NCBI GenBank assembly: GCA_018242585.1
Contig: JAFEBQ010000007.1
Span: 105,313 to 169,312, forward strand
Length of the DNA stretch: 64,000 nt
Origin: Planctomycetota bacterium
GTDB taxonomy: Bacteria; Planctomycetota; Planctomycetia; Pirellulales; PNKZ01
Direction of reading: 5' to 3'
A program made the position numbers and the translations under genes. Shown here one piece after another: positions 24,339-32,379 of this stretch. Numbering within the stretch: position 1 is the first letter of the stretch; each line of letters starts with the position of its first letter. The notes beneath the pieces were generated by a model. That model was not told where the DNA came from. It was given only the letters and a program-made list of their open reading frames with translations, and ran no database searches.

Positions 24339-27146
24339 ATGCAGCGCCGCCAGGTGCATCGTTCCCCCCGCGAGCACACGCTGTTGGTTCGAACGTCGTC
24401 TCAGTTGCTGGCATCCCCCCGGGTTCGCTGCTGCGCAAGTGCGTGGCTGCGCTGGGTGGCGTTCGGCCTGATGGCGGCGCTTTCCTTGGGTTGTACGCGA
24501 GCCGGCTACCGAGTGCGTGCTGACCGCGACACGTGGAACATCGTCAGCGAGCGGGCCGCCGGTCCCAAGTGGAACCTGCCGCCGCAGAACGTCTATCGCG
24601 ATCCCTCGTCCCGGTTGTCGGACACGACCAGCTATGACCGGCCGCCGATGCCGCCGGACGACCCGACTTCGCACCGGTACATGCATCGCGTGGCTGGCAT
24701 GCGCGGCTATCCGCACTGGCATCGCAACGGCGATGTGCCGTTCGTCGACAACGGGCAGTGGCGGAACTTTTTGCCCTATGACGAGGAAGGTCGCGTGGTG
24801 ATGGACCGCGCCACCGCGGTGCAGGTGGCGCTGACCAACTCGCGCGATTACCAATTCGAGGTGGAAGAACTGTATCTCAACGCGCTCGACGTGACTGGGC
24901 AGCGATTCCAGTTCATGACCCAATACTTTGCCACAACCACCTCGTCGTTCACGGCCGACGGCGCCGACCGACCGGGCGGACCAGGCGCCTCGCAAAGCGC
25001 GCTGAGCAACAACACGCTCGCCCAGGTGAAAAAGACGACGGCCATCGGCACCAGCATTGTCGTCGGGCTGGCCAACTCGTTCGTCTGGCAATACTCGGGC
25101 GCCGAAAGCGAGACGGCCTTCACGCTGCTGAACTTCAATATCATCCAGCCGCTGTTGCGATTTGGCACCCGTGTGCGCGTGCTCGAATCGTTGACTCAAG
25201 CCGAGCGCACGCTGCTGTGCAACGTGCGCCAGTTGGACCAGTACCGGCAAGGGTTCTACAACTCGGTCGTCACCGGCCGCGCGACGGGAGACAGTCCCAA
25301 CCGAAACCCCGGTCTGACCGGCGTGGGGTCGGCGGGGGTGGGCGTCACGAACCTGACCGGCACCGGCACGGTGGGCGGCTACCTGGGCTTGCTCCAAGTG
25401 CAGCAGCAAATCCGCAACCAGCGGTTCAACATCACCGGCCTGCGCGACAGCCTGGCTCAGTTGCAAGAGATGTTCGACGCGGGACGCATTCCCAATCCGC
25501 TGCAAGTCGAGCAGTCGCGCCAAGCGCTCTACACCGGCCAAACCACCCTGATCAACAACATCGCGTCTTACCAGACGCGACTTGACGCCTTCAAGATTCA
25601 GCTCGGCTTGCCGCCGCACTTGGAGGTGCGGATCAAGGACAATTTCCTCGATCCGTTCATGCTGATCGACGACTCGATCAACGACTTGCAAGATCGGCTG
25701 GAAGACTTGCTCGACGAGGCCCGCATGGAGCGCGCTGAACCGAACCTGGAACGGATGGCCGACATTTTGGATCGGACGCTAGCGTTTCACGACATCTCCG
25801 AGTCAGAGCTGTCCACCGCGAAGGACGATCTGGCCAAGGCGCTGGCGGCGCGCGAACCCCGACGGGCACAACTGCTCGGGCTGAGCAAGCGTCCCGAAAT
25901 CTTGCAAGGGATGGTCGACATTCGCCCTTACCAGCCCGACCAGTTGGATGAACGCCTCGAGCGAATCGAGAAGAACGTGGCGCAGCTCGACACCGGCCTG
26001 GCCGATTCGTGGACCAAGCTGAAGCTGATGCGCGAACAGCTCGCGCAGCAGCCGCTGCCCGAGACCGCCGTGGCGATGGTCGAACTGATAACCAATCTGT
26101 CGAGCCAACTGCTGGAACTGTCCCTGGCCCAGGCGGCGTCTCGGCTCGAAACGGTGACGCTGATTCCGGTCGAGCTGACCGACCTCGAAGCGTTGGACAT
26201 CGCGCGGCAAAACCGCCGCGACTGGATGAACGCCCGCTCGGCGCTGGTGGATAACTGGCGACAAATCGAGTTTACGGCCAACGCGCTGCGCAGCGGCCTG
26301 AACGTGAGCTTCGCCGGCGACCTGCGCAGCATCAACGATGTGCCGTTCAACTTCCGCGACTCGACCGGCCGGTTGCAAGTGGGGGTGACGTTCGACGCTC
26401 CGCTGACCCGTTACCTCGAGCGGAACGACTTCCGCGAAGCGATCGTCGACTATCAACGGGCGCGGCGCGCGTACATGTTGTTCGAGGATCGGGTCAGCCA
26501 AGGGTTGCGGGCCACGTTGCGTATCCTGCGGCTCAACGCGTTGAACTTCGAGCTGCGCCGCGCGGCCGTGATCACGGCCGTCAAGACGGTCGACCTGGCG
26601 CGCGAACGCTTGCGCGAGCCGCCGCGCGCCGCGGCCGCGGCCGGCGTATCGACCATTTCGCCCACCACGGCGCGCGACTTGGTGTCGGCGCTCAGCGACT
26701 TGCTGAATGCGCAGAACGACTTCCTGAGCGTGTGGGTCAACTATGAATCACTGCGAATGAGCTTGGACTTTGAACTGGGAACCTTACGACTTGACGCGCA
26801 AGGGGAATGGATCGACCCGGGCAAGATCGACGCCACCCGTGGCATGGACGCCGACTTCTCCGACGCGCCGAGCGGGCACTTGAGCTGGCCGGACTACAAG
26901 CACCTGGTCCCCGAGGAGTTGCCCAAGACCAAGCCAGCCGACGCGGAGGAGCTCCCCCCTAAGGCACCTGCCGTCGAAGAATTACCCAAGAAGCCAGTCC
27001 CGCCGCCACCCCTGCCAGGCGACCAGCCGAGGCCGCGCCCCGAGCTGCCGGGTCCGAAACCTGCGCCGGCTGACAAGACTGAGAAAGATAAGGATGGTCG
27101 AAAACGCCTTGTATCTACCGCAAACCACCCCAAGCGGGGGATGTAA
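24339..27146 (+). CDS. Very large TolC-family outer membrane lipoprotein
   Basis: A 935-residue outer membrane efflux protein. A lipobox LSLGC places the lipidated cysteine at residue 52, after an unusually long N-region, so the true start may be downstream. OEP-type helical repeats are visible: AVQVALTNSRDYQFEVEELY, VQQQIRNQRFNITGLRDSLA, QLQEMFDAGRIPNPLQVEQS, and in the second half NALRSGLNVSFAGDL and ALSDLLNAQNDFLSVWVNYE. TolC proteins have about 450-500 residues. Here a coiled-coil-rich insert of some 200 residues (about 440-640) separates the two halves, and a Pro/Lys-rich tail of about 80 residues ends the protein. It is followed by adaptor and permease genes, so it is the outer membrane part of a tripartite pump. 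Confidence 0.88.
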   Translation: MQRRQVHRSPREHTLLVRTSSQLLASPRVRCCASAWLRWVAFGLMAALSLGCTRAGYRVRADRDTWNIVSERAAGPKWNLPPQNVYRDPSSRLSDTTSYDRPPMPPDDPTSHRYMHRVAGMRGYPHWHRNGDVPFVDNGQWRNFLPYDEEGRVVMDRATAVQVALTNSRDYQFEVEELYLNALDVTGQRFQFMTQYFATTTSSFTADGADRPGGPGASQSALSNNTLAQVKKTTAIGTSIVVGLANSFVWQYSGAESETAFTLLNFNIIQPLLRFGTRVRVLESLTQAERTLLCNVRQLDQYRQGFYNSVVTGRATGDSPNRNPGLTGVGSAGVGVTNLTGTGTVGGYLGLLQVQQQIRNQRFNITGLRDSLAQLQEMFDAGRIPNPLQVEQSRQALYTGQTTLINNIASYQTRLDAFKIQLGLPPHLEVRIKDNFLDPFMLIDDSINDLQDRLEDLLDEARMERAEPNLERMADILDRTLAFHDISESELSTAKDDLAKALAAREPRRAQLLGLSKRPEILQGMVDIRPYQPDQLDERLERIEKNVAQLDTGLADSWTKLKLMREQLAQQPLPETAVAMVELITNLSSQLLELSLAQAASRLETVTLIPVELTDLEALDIARQNRRDWMNARSALVDNWRQIEFTANALRSGLNVSFAGDLRSINDVPFNFRDSTGRLQVGVTFDAPLTRYLERNDFREAIVDYQRARRAYMLFEDRVSQGLRATLRILRLNALNFELRRAAVITAVKTVDLARERLREPPRAAAAAGVSTISPTTARDLVSALSDLLNAQNDFLSVWVNYESLRMSLDFELGTLRLDAQGEWIDPGKIDATRGMDADFSDAPSGHLSWPDYKHLVPEELPKTKPADAEELPPKAPAVEELPKKPVPPPPLPGDQPRPRPELPGPKPAPADKTEKDKDGRKRLVSTANHPKRGM

Positions 27147-27447
27147 CCATCAATTGTTGTTTATCCCATACCTTGTGTTGGGTTATACTGCCGGCGCGGC
27201 CCCCAAGGTAACGAACCCGTAAGGCCGCACCCGCCGTTAAGAAACCGCCACCCTCAAGGGCCGGTTTCCCTGCCTGTTGTTAACCCCCATTAAGTGCTTT
27301 GGTCCTCTTGCTGTATCCGACGGTTTGCCGTCCATCGGCTCGGACTGTCCTGACAATTGCTGAGCCGAGGATCGGGGCTCGCTCGCCTCGGGTGGCAATG
27401 AAGCTGCCCGCCGAACTTGCCTCCAGACCGCCAGAGAAAGGCCAATC
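27147..27447. other. Intergenic region between the TolC-like and HlyD-like genes
   Basis: 301 bp with no gene. A TATACT hexamer at 27184-27189 could be a -10 box for the adaptor gene; TTATCC at 27161-27166 is 17 bp upstream but is a poor -35 match. The 300-bp gap suggests that the adaptor and permease may have their own promoter. Confidence 0.35.
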
Positions 27448-28995
27448 ATGACGACGAAGCCCAAGCTGGAATCAGTGCGCCAACCGCGAAAGAAGAAGTG
27501 GACGGCGCTGGTGCTATCGGTGCTGTTGATCGCGGGTGTCGCCACCGGCGCCTGGTTCCGCGCTGGTCGGGCGGACGACGGGCTCCCCGAGACGCCCCCC
27601 ATGACGGCCGAAGTCGTTGAAGGGCCGTTCCTCAACGAAGTGGTCGAGCGGGGCGACATCGACAGCTCGAGCAACGTCGAAGTCCGCAGCGAGGTTCGCT
27701 CGCGCACGTCGGTGGGGACCACGATTCTCGAAATCGTTCCCGAGGGGACGCGCGTCGAGCCGGGCGACTTTCTGGTCCGGCTGGACGATTCGGCGCTGCA
27801 AACCGAATTGATCCAGCAACAGATCATCGTCAAGAACAGCGAAGCCCTGATGATCCAGGCCGCCACCGCGGTCGAGACCGCCATCCTGACATTGCAAGAA
27901 TACGAGTCGGGCACCTACAAGCAGAGCGTCGAAGAACTGCAAGCCGCCAAGCTGGTGGCCGAGGAGAATCTGCGTCGCGCCGAGGAGTATCTGCTGTACA
28001 GCGAACGACTGGCGACCAAGGGCTATGTCACGACCATTCAGCTTGACGCCGATCGGTTCGCGGTGCAGAAGGCCCAGAAGGATCTCGACGTCGCCGAAAC
28101 CAAGCTCGACGTGGTGACCAACTTCACCAAGGAAAAGACGGTCAAGCGCTACGAGGCCGACATCCAGGCGGCCGAGGCCCGGCTGCGCGCCGCCAAGGAT
28201 AGCCATCAGATCGAACTGAGCTCGCTGAACAAGATCGAAACGCAAATCGCCAAGTGCGCGATCAACGCTCCGGTCGCCGGCCAGGTGGTCTATGCCAATG
28301 AAACGGGCCGCGCCACCGAGCCGTTGATCGCCGAAGGGCGCGTGGTCCGCGAGCGGCAGACGATCGTCCGGCTGCCCGATCATGAGAAGATGCAAGTCAC
28401 CGCCAAGGTGAATGAATCGCGCGTCGACCTGATCAAGTCAGGGCAGACCGTGGCGATTCACGTCGACGCCTTGCCGGGCGTGGTGCTGACCGGCTCGGTG
28501 CGCAAGGTGGCCGAGTATCCGCTGCCGACCAGCGTATTTACCGGCAACGTCAAGAACTACCAGACCGACATCGACATTCACGACCCGCCCGAGGATTTGC
28601 GCCCCGGCATGACCGCCGAGGTGAACATTCTGGTCGAGCAGCGCGAACTGGCGATGCAGGTGCCGATCCAGGCGATTGTCGAACGTGGCGGCCGGCACTT
28701 CTGTTTGATCGAAGACGACACCACGCACCGGTTGTCGGCTCGCGAAGTGGAAATCAGCTCGAGCAACGACACGCAATTGGTCGTCGAGTCGGGCCTGAAG
28801 CTGGGCGAGCGGGTGGTGATCTCGCCGAACCCATACCTGGAAAGCGTGCAACTGCCCGACGGCGAAGACACGCAAGAACCGAAGATGGCGATCCATCGCC
28901 GCGCGCAGCGTTCGGCCGAAGACGCCCACGTGGCGCAAAAGCCGATCGAGCACGTCGTCAAGAAGCCGGTCGTCGAAGTGGCGCGGGGGGAATAG
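27448..28995 (+). CDS. HlyD/MacA-like periplasmic adaptor of a tripartite efflux pump
   Basis: A 515-residue membrane fusion protein. A basic N-terminus and one transmembrane helix (WTALVLSVLLIAGVATGAWF) anchor it in the inner membrane. The biotinyl-lipoyl-like half motifs are TTILEIVPEGTRVEPGDFLVRLD and CAINAPVAGQVVYAN. Between them is a long coiled-coil hairpin (about residues 130-265), and after them comes the beta-barrel domain (NESRVDLIKSGQTVAIHVDA, LRPGMTAEVNILVE). A charged C-terminal tail of about 50 residues is extra. AAAGG lies upstream of ATG 27448. It bridges the TolC-like lipoprotein upstream and the MacB-like permease downstream. Confidence 0.92.
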   Translation: MTTKPKLESVRQPRKKKWTALVLSVLLIAGVATGAWFRAGRADDGLPETPPMTAEVVEGPFLNEVVERGDIDSSSNVEVRSEVRSRTSVGTTILEIVPEGTRVEPGDFLVRLDDSALQTELIQQQIIVKNSEALMIQAATAVETAILTLQEYESGTYKQSVEELQAAKLVAEENLRRAEEYLLYSERLATKGYVTTIQLDADRFAVQKAQKDLDVAETKLDVVTNFTKEKTVKRYEADIQAAEARLRAAKDSHQIELSSLNKIETQIAKCAINAPVAGQVVYANETGRATEPLIAEGRVVRERQTIVRLPDHEKMQVTAKVNESRVDLIKSGQTVAIHVDALPGVVLTGSVRKVAEYPLPTSVFTGNVKNYQTDIDIHDPPEDLRPGMTAEVNILVEQRELAMQVPIQAIVERGGRHFCLIEDDTTHRLSAREVEISSSNDTQLVVESGLKLGERVVISPNPYLESVQLPDGEDTQEPKMAIHRRAQRSAEDAHVAQKPIEHVVKKPVVEVARGE

Positions 28996-29041
28996 GCCCC
29001 TGCGCCGTTGCGCCGAGTTCGCCACGCCTGGTGGCCACAAG

Positions 29042-29064
29042 GCCCCCGGTCATTGACCGGGGGC
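29042..29064. repeat. 23-bp palindromic repeat, family P, copy B
   Basis: Same palindrome as copy A (arms GCCCCCGGTCA/TGACCGGGGGC), preceded by ACAAG and followed by TAATG. It lies between the adaptor and permease genes of one presumed operon, where a full terminator would be harmful. The position is therefore informative about its role. Confidence 0.9.
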
Positions 29065-29122
29065 TAATGTGTAACTCGACGCGCCTTTTCGATCAACGTA
29101 TTGCCAACCACGCGCCGCCGCC

Positions 29123-30454
29123 ATGCATTTACTGTTTCGCCCCCGCACCTGGTATCTAGGCTTCAAGCACCTGGCGCTCCATCCGATGCGCTCGCTGCTG
29201 ACCGTGCTGGGAATCTTTATCGGCGTGGCGAGCGTCATCTGGCTGTTGGCGATTGGTGAAGGGATCAGCCTGAAAGCCCAAGAACAAATCGCCGGGCTGG
29301 GGGCCGAGAACATCATCGTTCGCTCGTTGCAGCCGACCAGTGACAAGTCCTCAGGCAACTTAACCGTTGTGCCTTACGGTATCACGCGGCGCGACTTCGA
29401 GCGGATGACCGAAACGATTCCCAGCGTTCGCCAAGGGATTCCCATTCGCGAGCTGCGGCGGCGATTCAGCTACAGCGATCACGAACTCGACGGTCGGCTG
29501 GTCGGTTGCTCGGCCGAATATGCCGAGTTGAATCACCTGGAAGTCAGCCGCGGCCGATTCCTGAGCGACGCCGACGTGCAGCGCCGCGCGACGGTCTGTG
29601 TGCTGGCGGCCGAGACTGCCGAAAAGCTGTTCCCCTACGAAGACCCGCTGGGGCGCTCGATCCACGTCGACCAGGACTATTACTCGGTCGTCGGCGTGCT
29701 CGAACATCGCAACGCCACGGCCGGCATCGGCGGCTCGCTCGATTCACAGGACTTTTCCTCCGACGTTTACATTCCGGTCAGCACGCTCTGGCAGCGGATC
29801 GGCGACATGGTCACCACTTACCGATCCGGCTCGCGCGTGTCCGAGATCGTCGAGCTCAGCCAGGTGACGCTCCGACTCCGCACGGTCGAAGACGTGCTGC
29901 CGACGGCCCAGGCGGTGCGCGAGTTGCTGTCGCATCACCATCGATCGAGCGACTTTGCCGTGGTCGTGCCGCTGGAATTGCTTGAACAAGCCGAGCGGAC
30001 GCGGTTGATGTTCATGGTGCTGATGGGGCTGATCGCGGCCATCTCGCTGGTGGTCGGCGGCATCGGCATCATGAACATCATGCTGGCCACGGTCACCGAG
30101 CGGACCCGCGAGATCGGCATCCGCCGCGCGTTGGGGGCCAAGAAGCGCGACATCGTCGGGCAGTTTCTGGCCGAGACCATGCTCCTGTCGGCGGCCGGCG
30201 GACTGACCGGAGTGCTGGCCGGGCTCAGTTGCACGCCCGTGGTGATCGGCCTGCGATATCTGGTGGCGAACCTGTTTCCGCGCATGCTGGCCAATGCGCC
30301 GGAGATTGTCCAGACCATCGAGCCGACGATCGTGATGTGGTCGATCCCGGTGGCGTTTGGGATCGCGGTGCTGATCGGCGTGATGTTCGGGCTCTACCCA
30401 GCCCGCCGCGCCGCCTCGATGGATCCGATCGTCGCGCTACGGCATGTGGCGTGA
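29123..30454 (+). CDS. MacB-like ABC transporter permease (no ATPase gene beside it)
   Basis: A 443-residue FtsX/MacB-type permease. Four transmembrane helices fit the family: one near the N-terminus (LLTVLGIFIGVASVIWLLAI) and three at the C-terminus (LMFMVLMGLIAAISLVVGGI; AETMLLSAAGGLTGVLAGLS; MWSIPVAFGIAVLIGVMFGL). Between them lies a large periplasmic MacB-PCD domain. The signature ERTREIGIRRALGAKKRDI and the end YPARRAASMDPIVALRHV are typical. The usual LolD/MacB nucleotide-binding subunit is neither fused nor adjacent, so it must come from elsewhere or have been lost. The start ATG 29123 lacks a clear SD sequence. With the two upstream genes it forms a TolC-adaptor-permease set. Confidence 0.92.
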   Translation: MHLLFRPRTWYLGFKHLALHPMRSLLTVLGIFIGVASVIWLLAIGEGISLKAQEQIAGLGAENIIVRSLQPTSDKSSGNLTVVPYGITRRDFERMTETIPSVRQGIPIRELRRRFSYSDHELDGRLVGCSAEYAELNHLEVSRGRFLSDADVQRRATVCVLAAETAEKLFPYEDPLGRSIHVDQDYYSVVGVLEHRNATAGIGGSLDSQDFSSDVYIPVSTLWQRIGDMVTTYRSGSRVSEIVELSQVTLRLRTVEDVLPTAQAVRELLSHHHRSSDFAVVVPLELLEQAERTRLMFMVLMGLIAAISLVVGGIGIMNIMLATVTERTREIGIRRALGAKKRDIVGQFLAETMLLSAAGGLTGVLAGLSCTPVVIGLRYLVANLFPRMLANAPEIVQTIEPTIVMWSIPVAFGIAVLIGVMFGLYPARRAASMDPIVALRHVA

Positions 30455-30466
30455 GTGGCGGGTAGA

Positions 30467-30496
30467 AGCGATTAGCAATTAGCGGCTAGCGATTAG
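30467..30496. repeat. Degenerate GCGATTAG/GGCTAG motif run
   Basis: Thirty bases made of AGCGATTAG, CAATTAG, CGGCTAG and CGATTAG units, placed 12 bp after the permease stop codon. Almost the same 30-bp string occurs at 42236-42265. Confidence 0.6.
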
Positions 30497-30540
30497 TATG
30501 AGCTGGCGTGCAATTGATCCATCGCCACCGAGCCGGCACA

Positions 30541-30800
30541 AACCCTTCTCCCCCCGGGAGAAGGTGGCCGAAGGCAATACTGTTCGGCACGATTTTTGTC
30601 CAGGCAGTACGAACAGCGCGTGAAAAGACTGGGTAAGAAAAGGCAATCGCTGTTAGCCCTTTGATTCACTTCGCCAAACCTCCCCGATCACTTGCGTTCA
30701 CAACTCCCCATTCGGATTACCATATCAAGAGAGTATGTGCCCGCTTCAAGCACGTTTTGTGCCGAACAGTATTGGGCCGAAGGCCGGATGAGGGTCCGCT
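30541..30800. repeat. Partial copy of the AACCCTTCTCC inverted-repeat element, split by an insertion
   Basis: The left part (30541-30574) carries the hairpin CTTCTCC-cccc-GGGAGAAG and GTGGCCGAAGG. The element resumes at 30775 with GGCCGAAGGCCGGATGAGGG. The intact copy at 40628-40763 reads straight through this point. Only the left half of the intact element is present here; the mirror-image right half is missing. Confidence 0.8.
30575..30774. mobile_element. 200-bp MITE-like insertion with 16-bp terminal inverted repeats and 9-bp target duplication
   Basis: The ends are perfect inverted repeats of CAATACTGTTCGGCAC. The flanking 9-mer GGCCGAAGG occurs directly on both sides (30566-30574 and 30775-30783). 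Removing the 200 bp and one 9-mer restores exactly the sequence of the intact repeat at 40628-40763, which gives a precise empty-site comparison. The inside is AT-rich compared with the neighbourhood and has no credible reading frame, so it cannot move by itself. An alternative reading is a 199-bp element with 15-bp ends and a 10-bp duplication. A 9-bp duplication is known for several IS families (for example IS4-type), so the parent cannot be named from this copy. Confidence 0.87.
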
Positions 30801-30842
30801 CGCCACGTCAACTCGCGCCAGCCGGACGCGCACCACGAACCT

Positions 30843-32039
30843 CTAGCCTCTTCTGATTTCCGACCCGCGGAAGGAAATCTGGCTGCGGTAGACCGCCTTG
30901 GTGCGGACTTGAATCTGCCCGGTCTCCAGGTCGACGCGCTCGGGAATCTCTTGAATGTGCTTGTCGACCACGGCGTGAAAGCCGCGCTCGGAGAAGATGT
31001 CGATCAACATCGACAAGGCCAGCGGGTCGCCGAAGATGTGATCCTCGGAATTGATGATCGCCCGGCCCGAGATGGCGTGCCGGGCGATGATCGGCATGAA
31101 CTTGCTCTTGATCAGATCGACCACGCGAATGAACAGCTCGGTATGTTCGAGTTCATAGCTGTCGAGCCGGCGGACCAATTCTTGCCGCGCGTGCAGGCTG
31201 ATCTCATCGGCCAGCGGGATCGGCGTCAGCCGGTCGTAAGTCCGGGCTTCGAGTTCCAGCGAGCTTTGATACTGCAATTCCTTGAGGATGTTCGCTTCGA
31301 CATCGTCGATTGAGCCTTCGGCGTTGACAAAGTGGTAATGGTATAAGTCCTTCAACGACTGCAGCGCGTCCCAGGTCTGTTCCTTGAACACCCGGTAACG
31401 GCGTCGCGCTGCTTCCTCGCTGAGGTCGGTGGTCCGCAACTCGATCAAATGGCCGACGCCGGTCTCTTGGACCTCTTTGTTGTGCGCGGCAATCTGGGCG
31501 CCGCGGCTGAGTTGGCGCTGGATGCTCGTCGACTCGTAAACGAACAACACCATGGCGTGGATCGTCGGCCGGCGGAAGTGAATGGCCAGCGGCGTGCTCT
31601 CGTATTCGTTGTGCAACTGGTCGATCTTGTCGACCAGCAGTTTCAAGCATTCGACCTGCACTCGGGTGCGCGGAAAACCATCCAACAGCACCCCGTCCCG
31701 ATAACGCGGCTGCAACAGCCGGCGCAGCAAGATGCCGACGACTTCCTTATCACCGACCATGCCGCCAGCGTCTTTAATACGTTGAGCCTCGGGCGTGTCG
31801 AGCAGATCGCTAATCACGATCACCTGATCGGTCAGTCCGCGGGCCTGCATGATGAACCGGGTGTTCGTCCCCTTGCCCGAGCCAGGGGCGCCGCCGAGCA
31901 GAATGATTTCCTTGGGGAACCGCAGACTCTCGTGGCCGACTTCTTCTTCGAGCGTCTCCCAGACCGAATTGAAAATCAGGTGCGCGTCCTTGATTTCCAA
32001 GTCTTGCACCGTGCGATCGGGCTCTTTGGGATACGTCAT
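30843..32039 (-). CDS. Nucleoside monophosphate (adenylate) kinase-like protein with long C-terminal domain
   Basis: A 398-residue protein. After about 45 N-terminal residues comes an adenylate-kinase fold: P-loop GGAPGSGKGT (49-58), VISDLLDTPEAQRI, GDKEVVGILLRRLL, LLDGFPRTRVQVE and FVYESTSIQRQLSRG. Adenylate kinase has about 215 residues, so the last 170 (from about 230, running SLEARTYDRLTPIPLADEIS to YRSQISFRGSEIRRG) form a second domain that I do not recognise. The LID region has no cysteine cluster. It probably phosphorylates a nucleoside monophosphate; which one is unclear. It converges on the MacB-like permease, with the repeat/MITE region between. Confidence 0.87.
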   Translation of the reverse strand: MTYPKEPDRTVQDLEIKDAHLIFNSVWETLEEEVGHESLRFPKEIILLGGAPGSGKGTNTRFIMQARGLTDQVIVISDLLDTPEAQRIKDAGGMVGDKEVVGILLRRLLQPRYRDGVLLDGFPRTRVQVECLKLLVDKIDQLHNEYESTPLAIHFRRPTIHAMVLFVYESTSIQRQLSRGAQIAAHNKEVQETGVGHLIELRTTDLSEEAARRRYRVFKEQTWDALQSLKDLYHYHFVNAEGSIDDVEANILKELQYQSSLELEARTYDRLTPIPLADEISLHARQELVRRLDSYELEHTELFIRVVDLIKSKFMPIIARHAISGRAIINSEDHIFGDPLALSMLIDIFSERGFHAVVDKHIQEIPERVDLETGQIQVRTKAVYRSQISFRGSEIRRG

Positions 32040-32379
32040 GTTCGGCTTTCTCGAAAGTCGGTCTGCGGTACAGTTCGTCGGTCAGATTGCTCGCCGGCTC
32101 GTCATGCCACGAATGAGGCGGTCCCGCCCAGGAAGGTGTTCGTCGAGCGGCCGTCAGTGATTACTGTTTCGTAACCTGGGGCAACAACGGTGGAGTCTAC
32201 CCGGGGGGCGAAAGATTGACAAACGGCGAGCATGGCCGAGGGAAGCGCGAGCGCGCCCCTGAGCACACGCCCAGGGGTTTCATCCCCTGGGTTCCAACGC
32301 CGTAGCTGCGCGAGATGAACCGAGGGAGCGAGCCCCTTGGGCCTATGGGCACGCGCGCGGTGACTCCATCTTGGCCGCG
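32040..32379. other. Intergenic region with a strong hairpin and flanking GAGGGAGCG repeats
   Basis: 340 bp with no gene. At 32270-32291 there is a hairpin CCCAGGGG-tttcat-CCCCTGGG. On both sides lie similar strings (CCGAGGGAAGCGCGAGCGC near 32236 and CCGAGGGAGCGAGCCCC near 32321), which gives the same plan of flanking hairpins as the other structured repeats of this window. It sits downstream of the beta-helix membrane protein gene and could end its transcript. Confidence 0.5.

Noticed and set aside
29042..29064. Intrinsic terminator between the adaptor and permease genes
   Set aside because: The stem is strong but there is no T-tract, and the same sequence recurs in four other contexts, so it is a repeat first.
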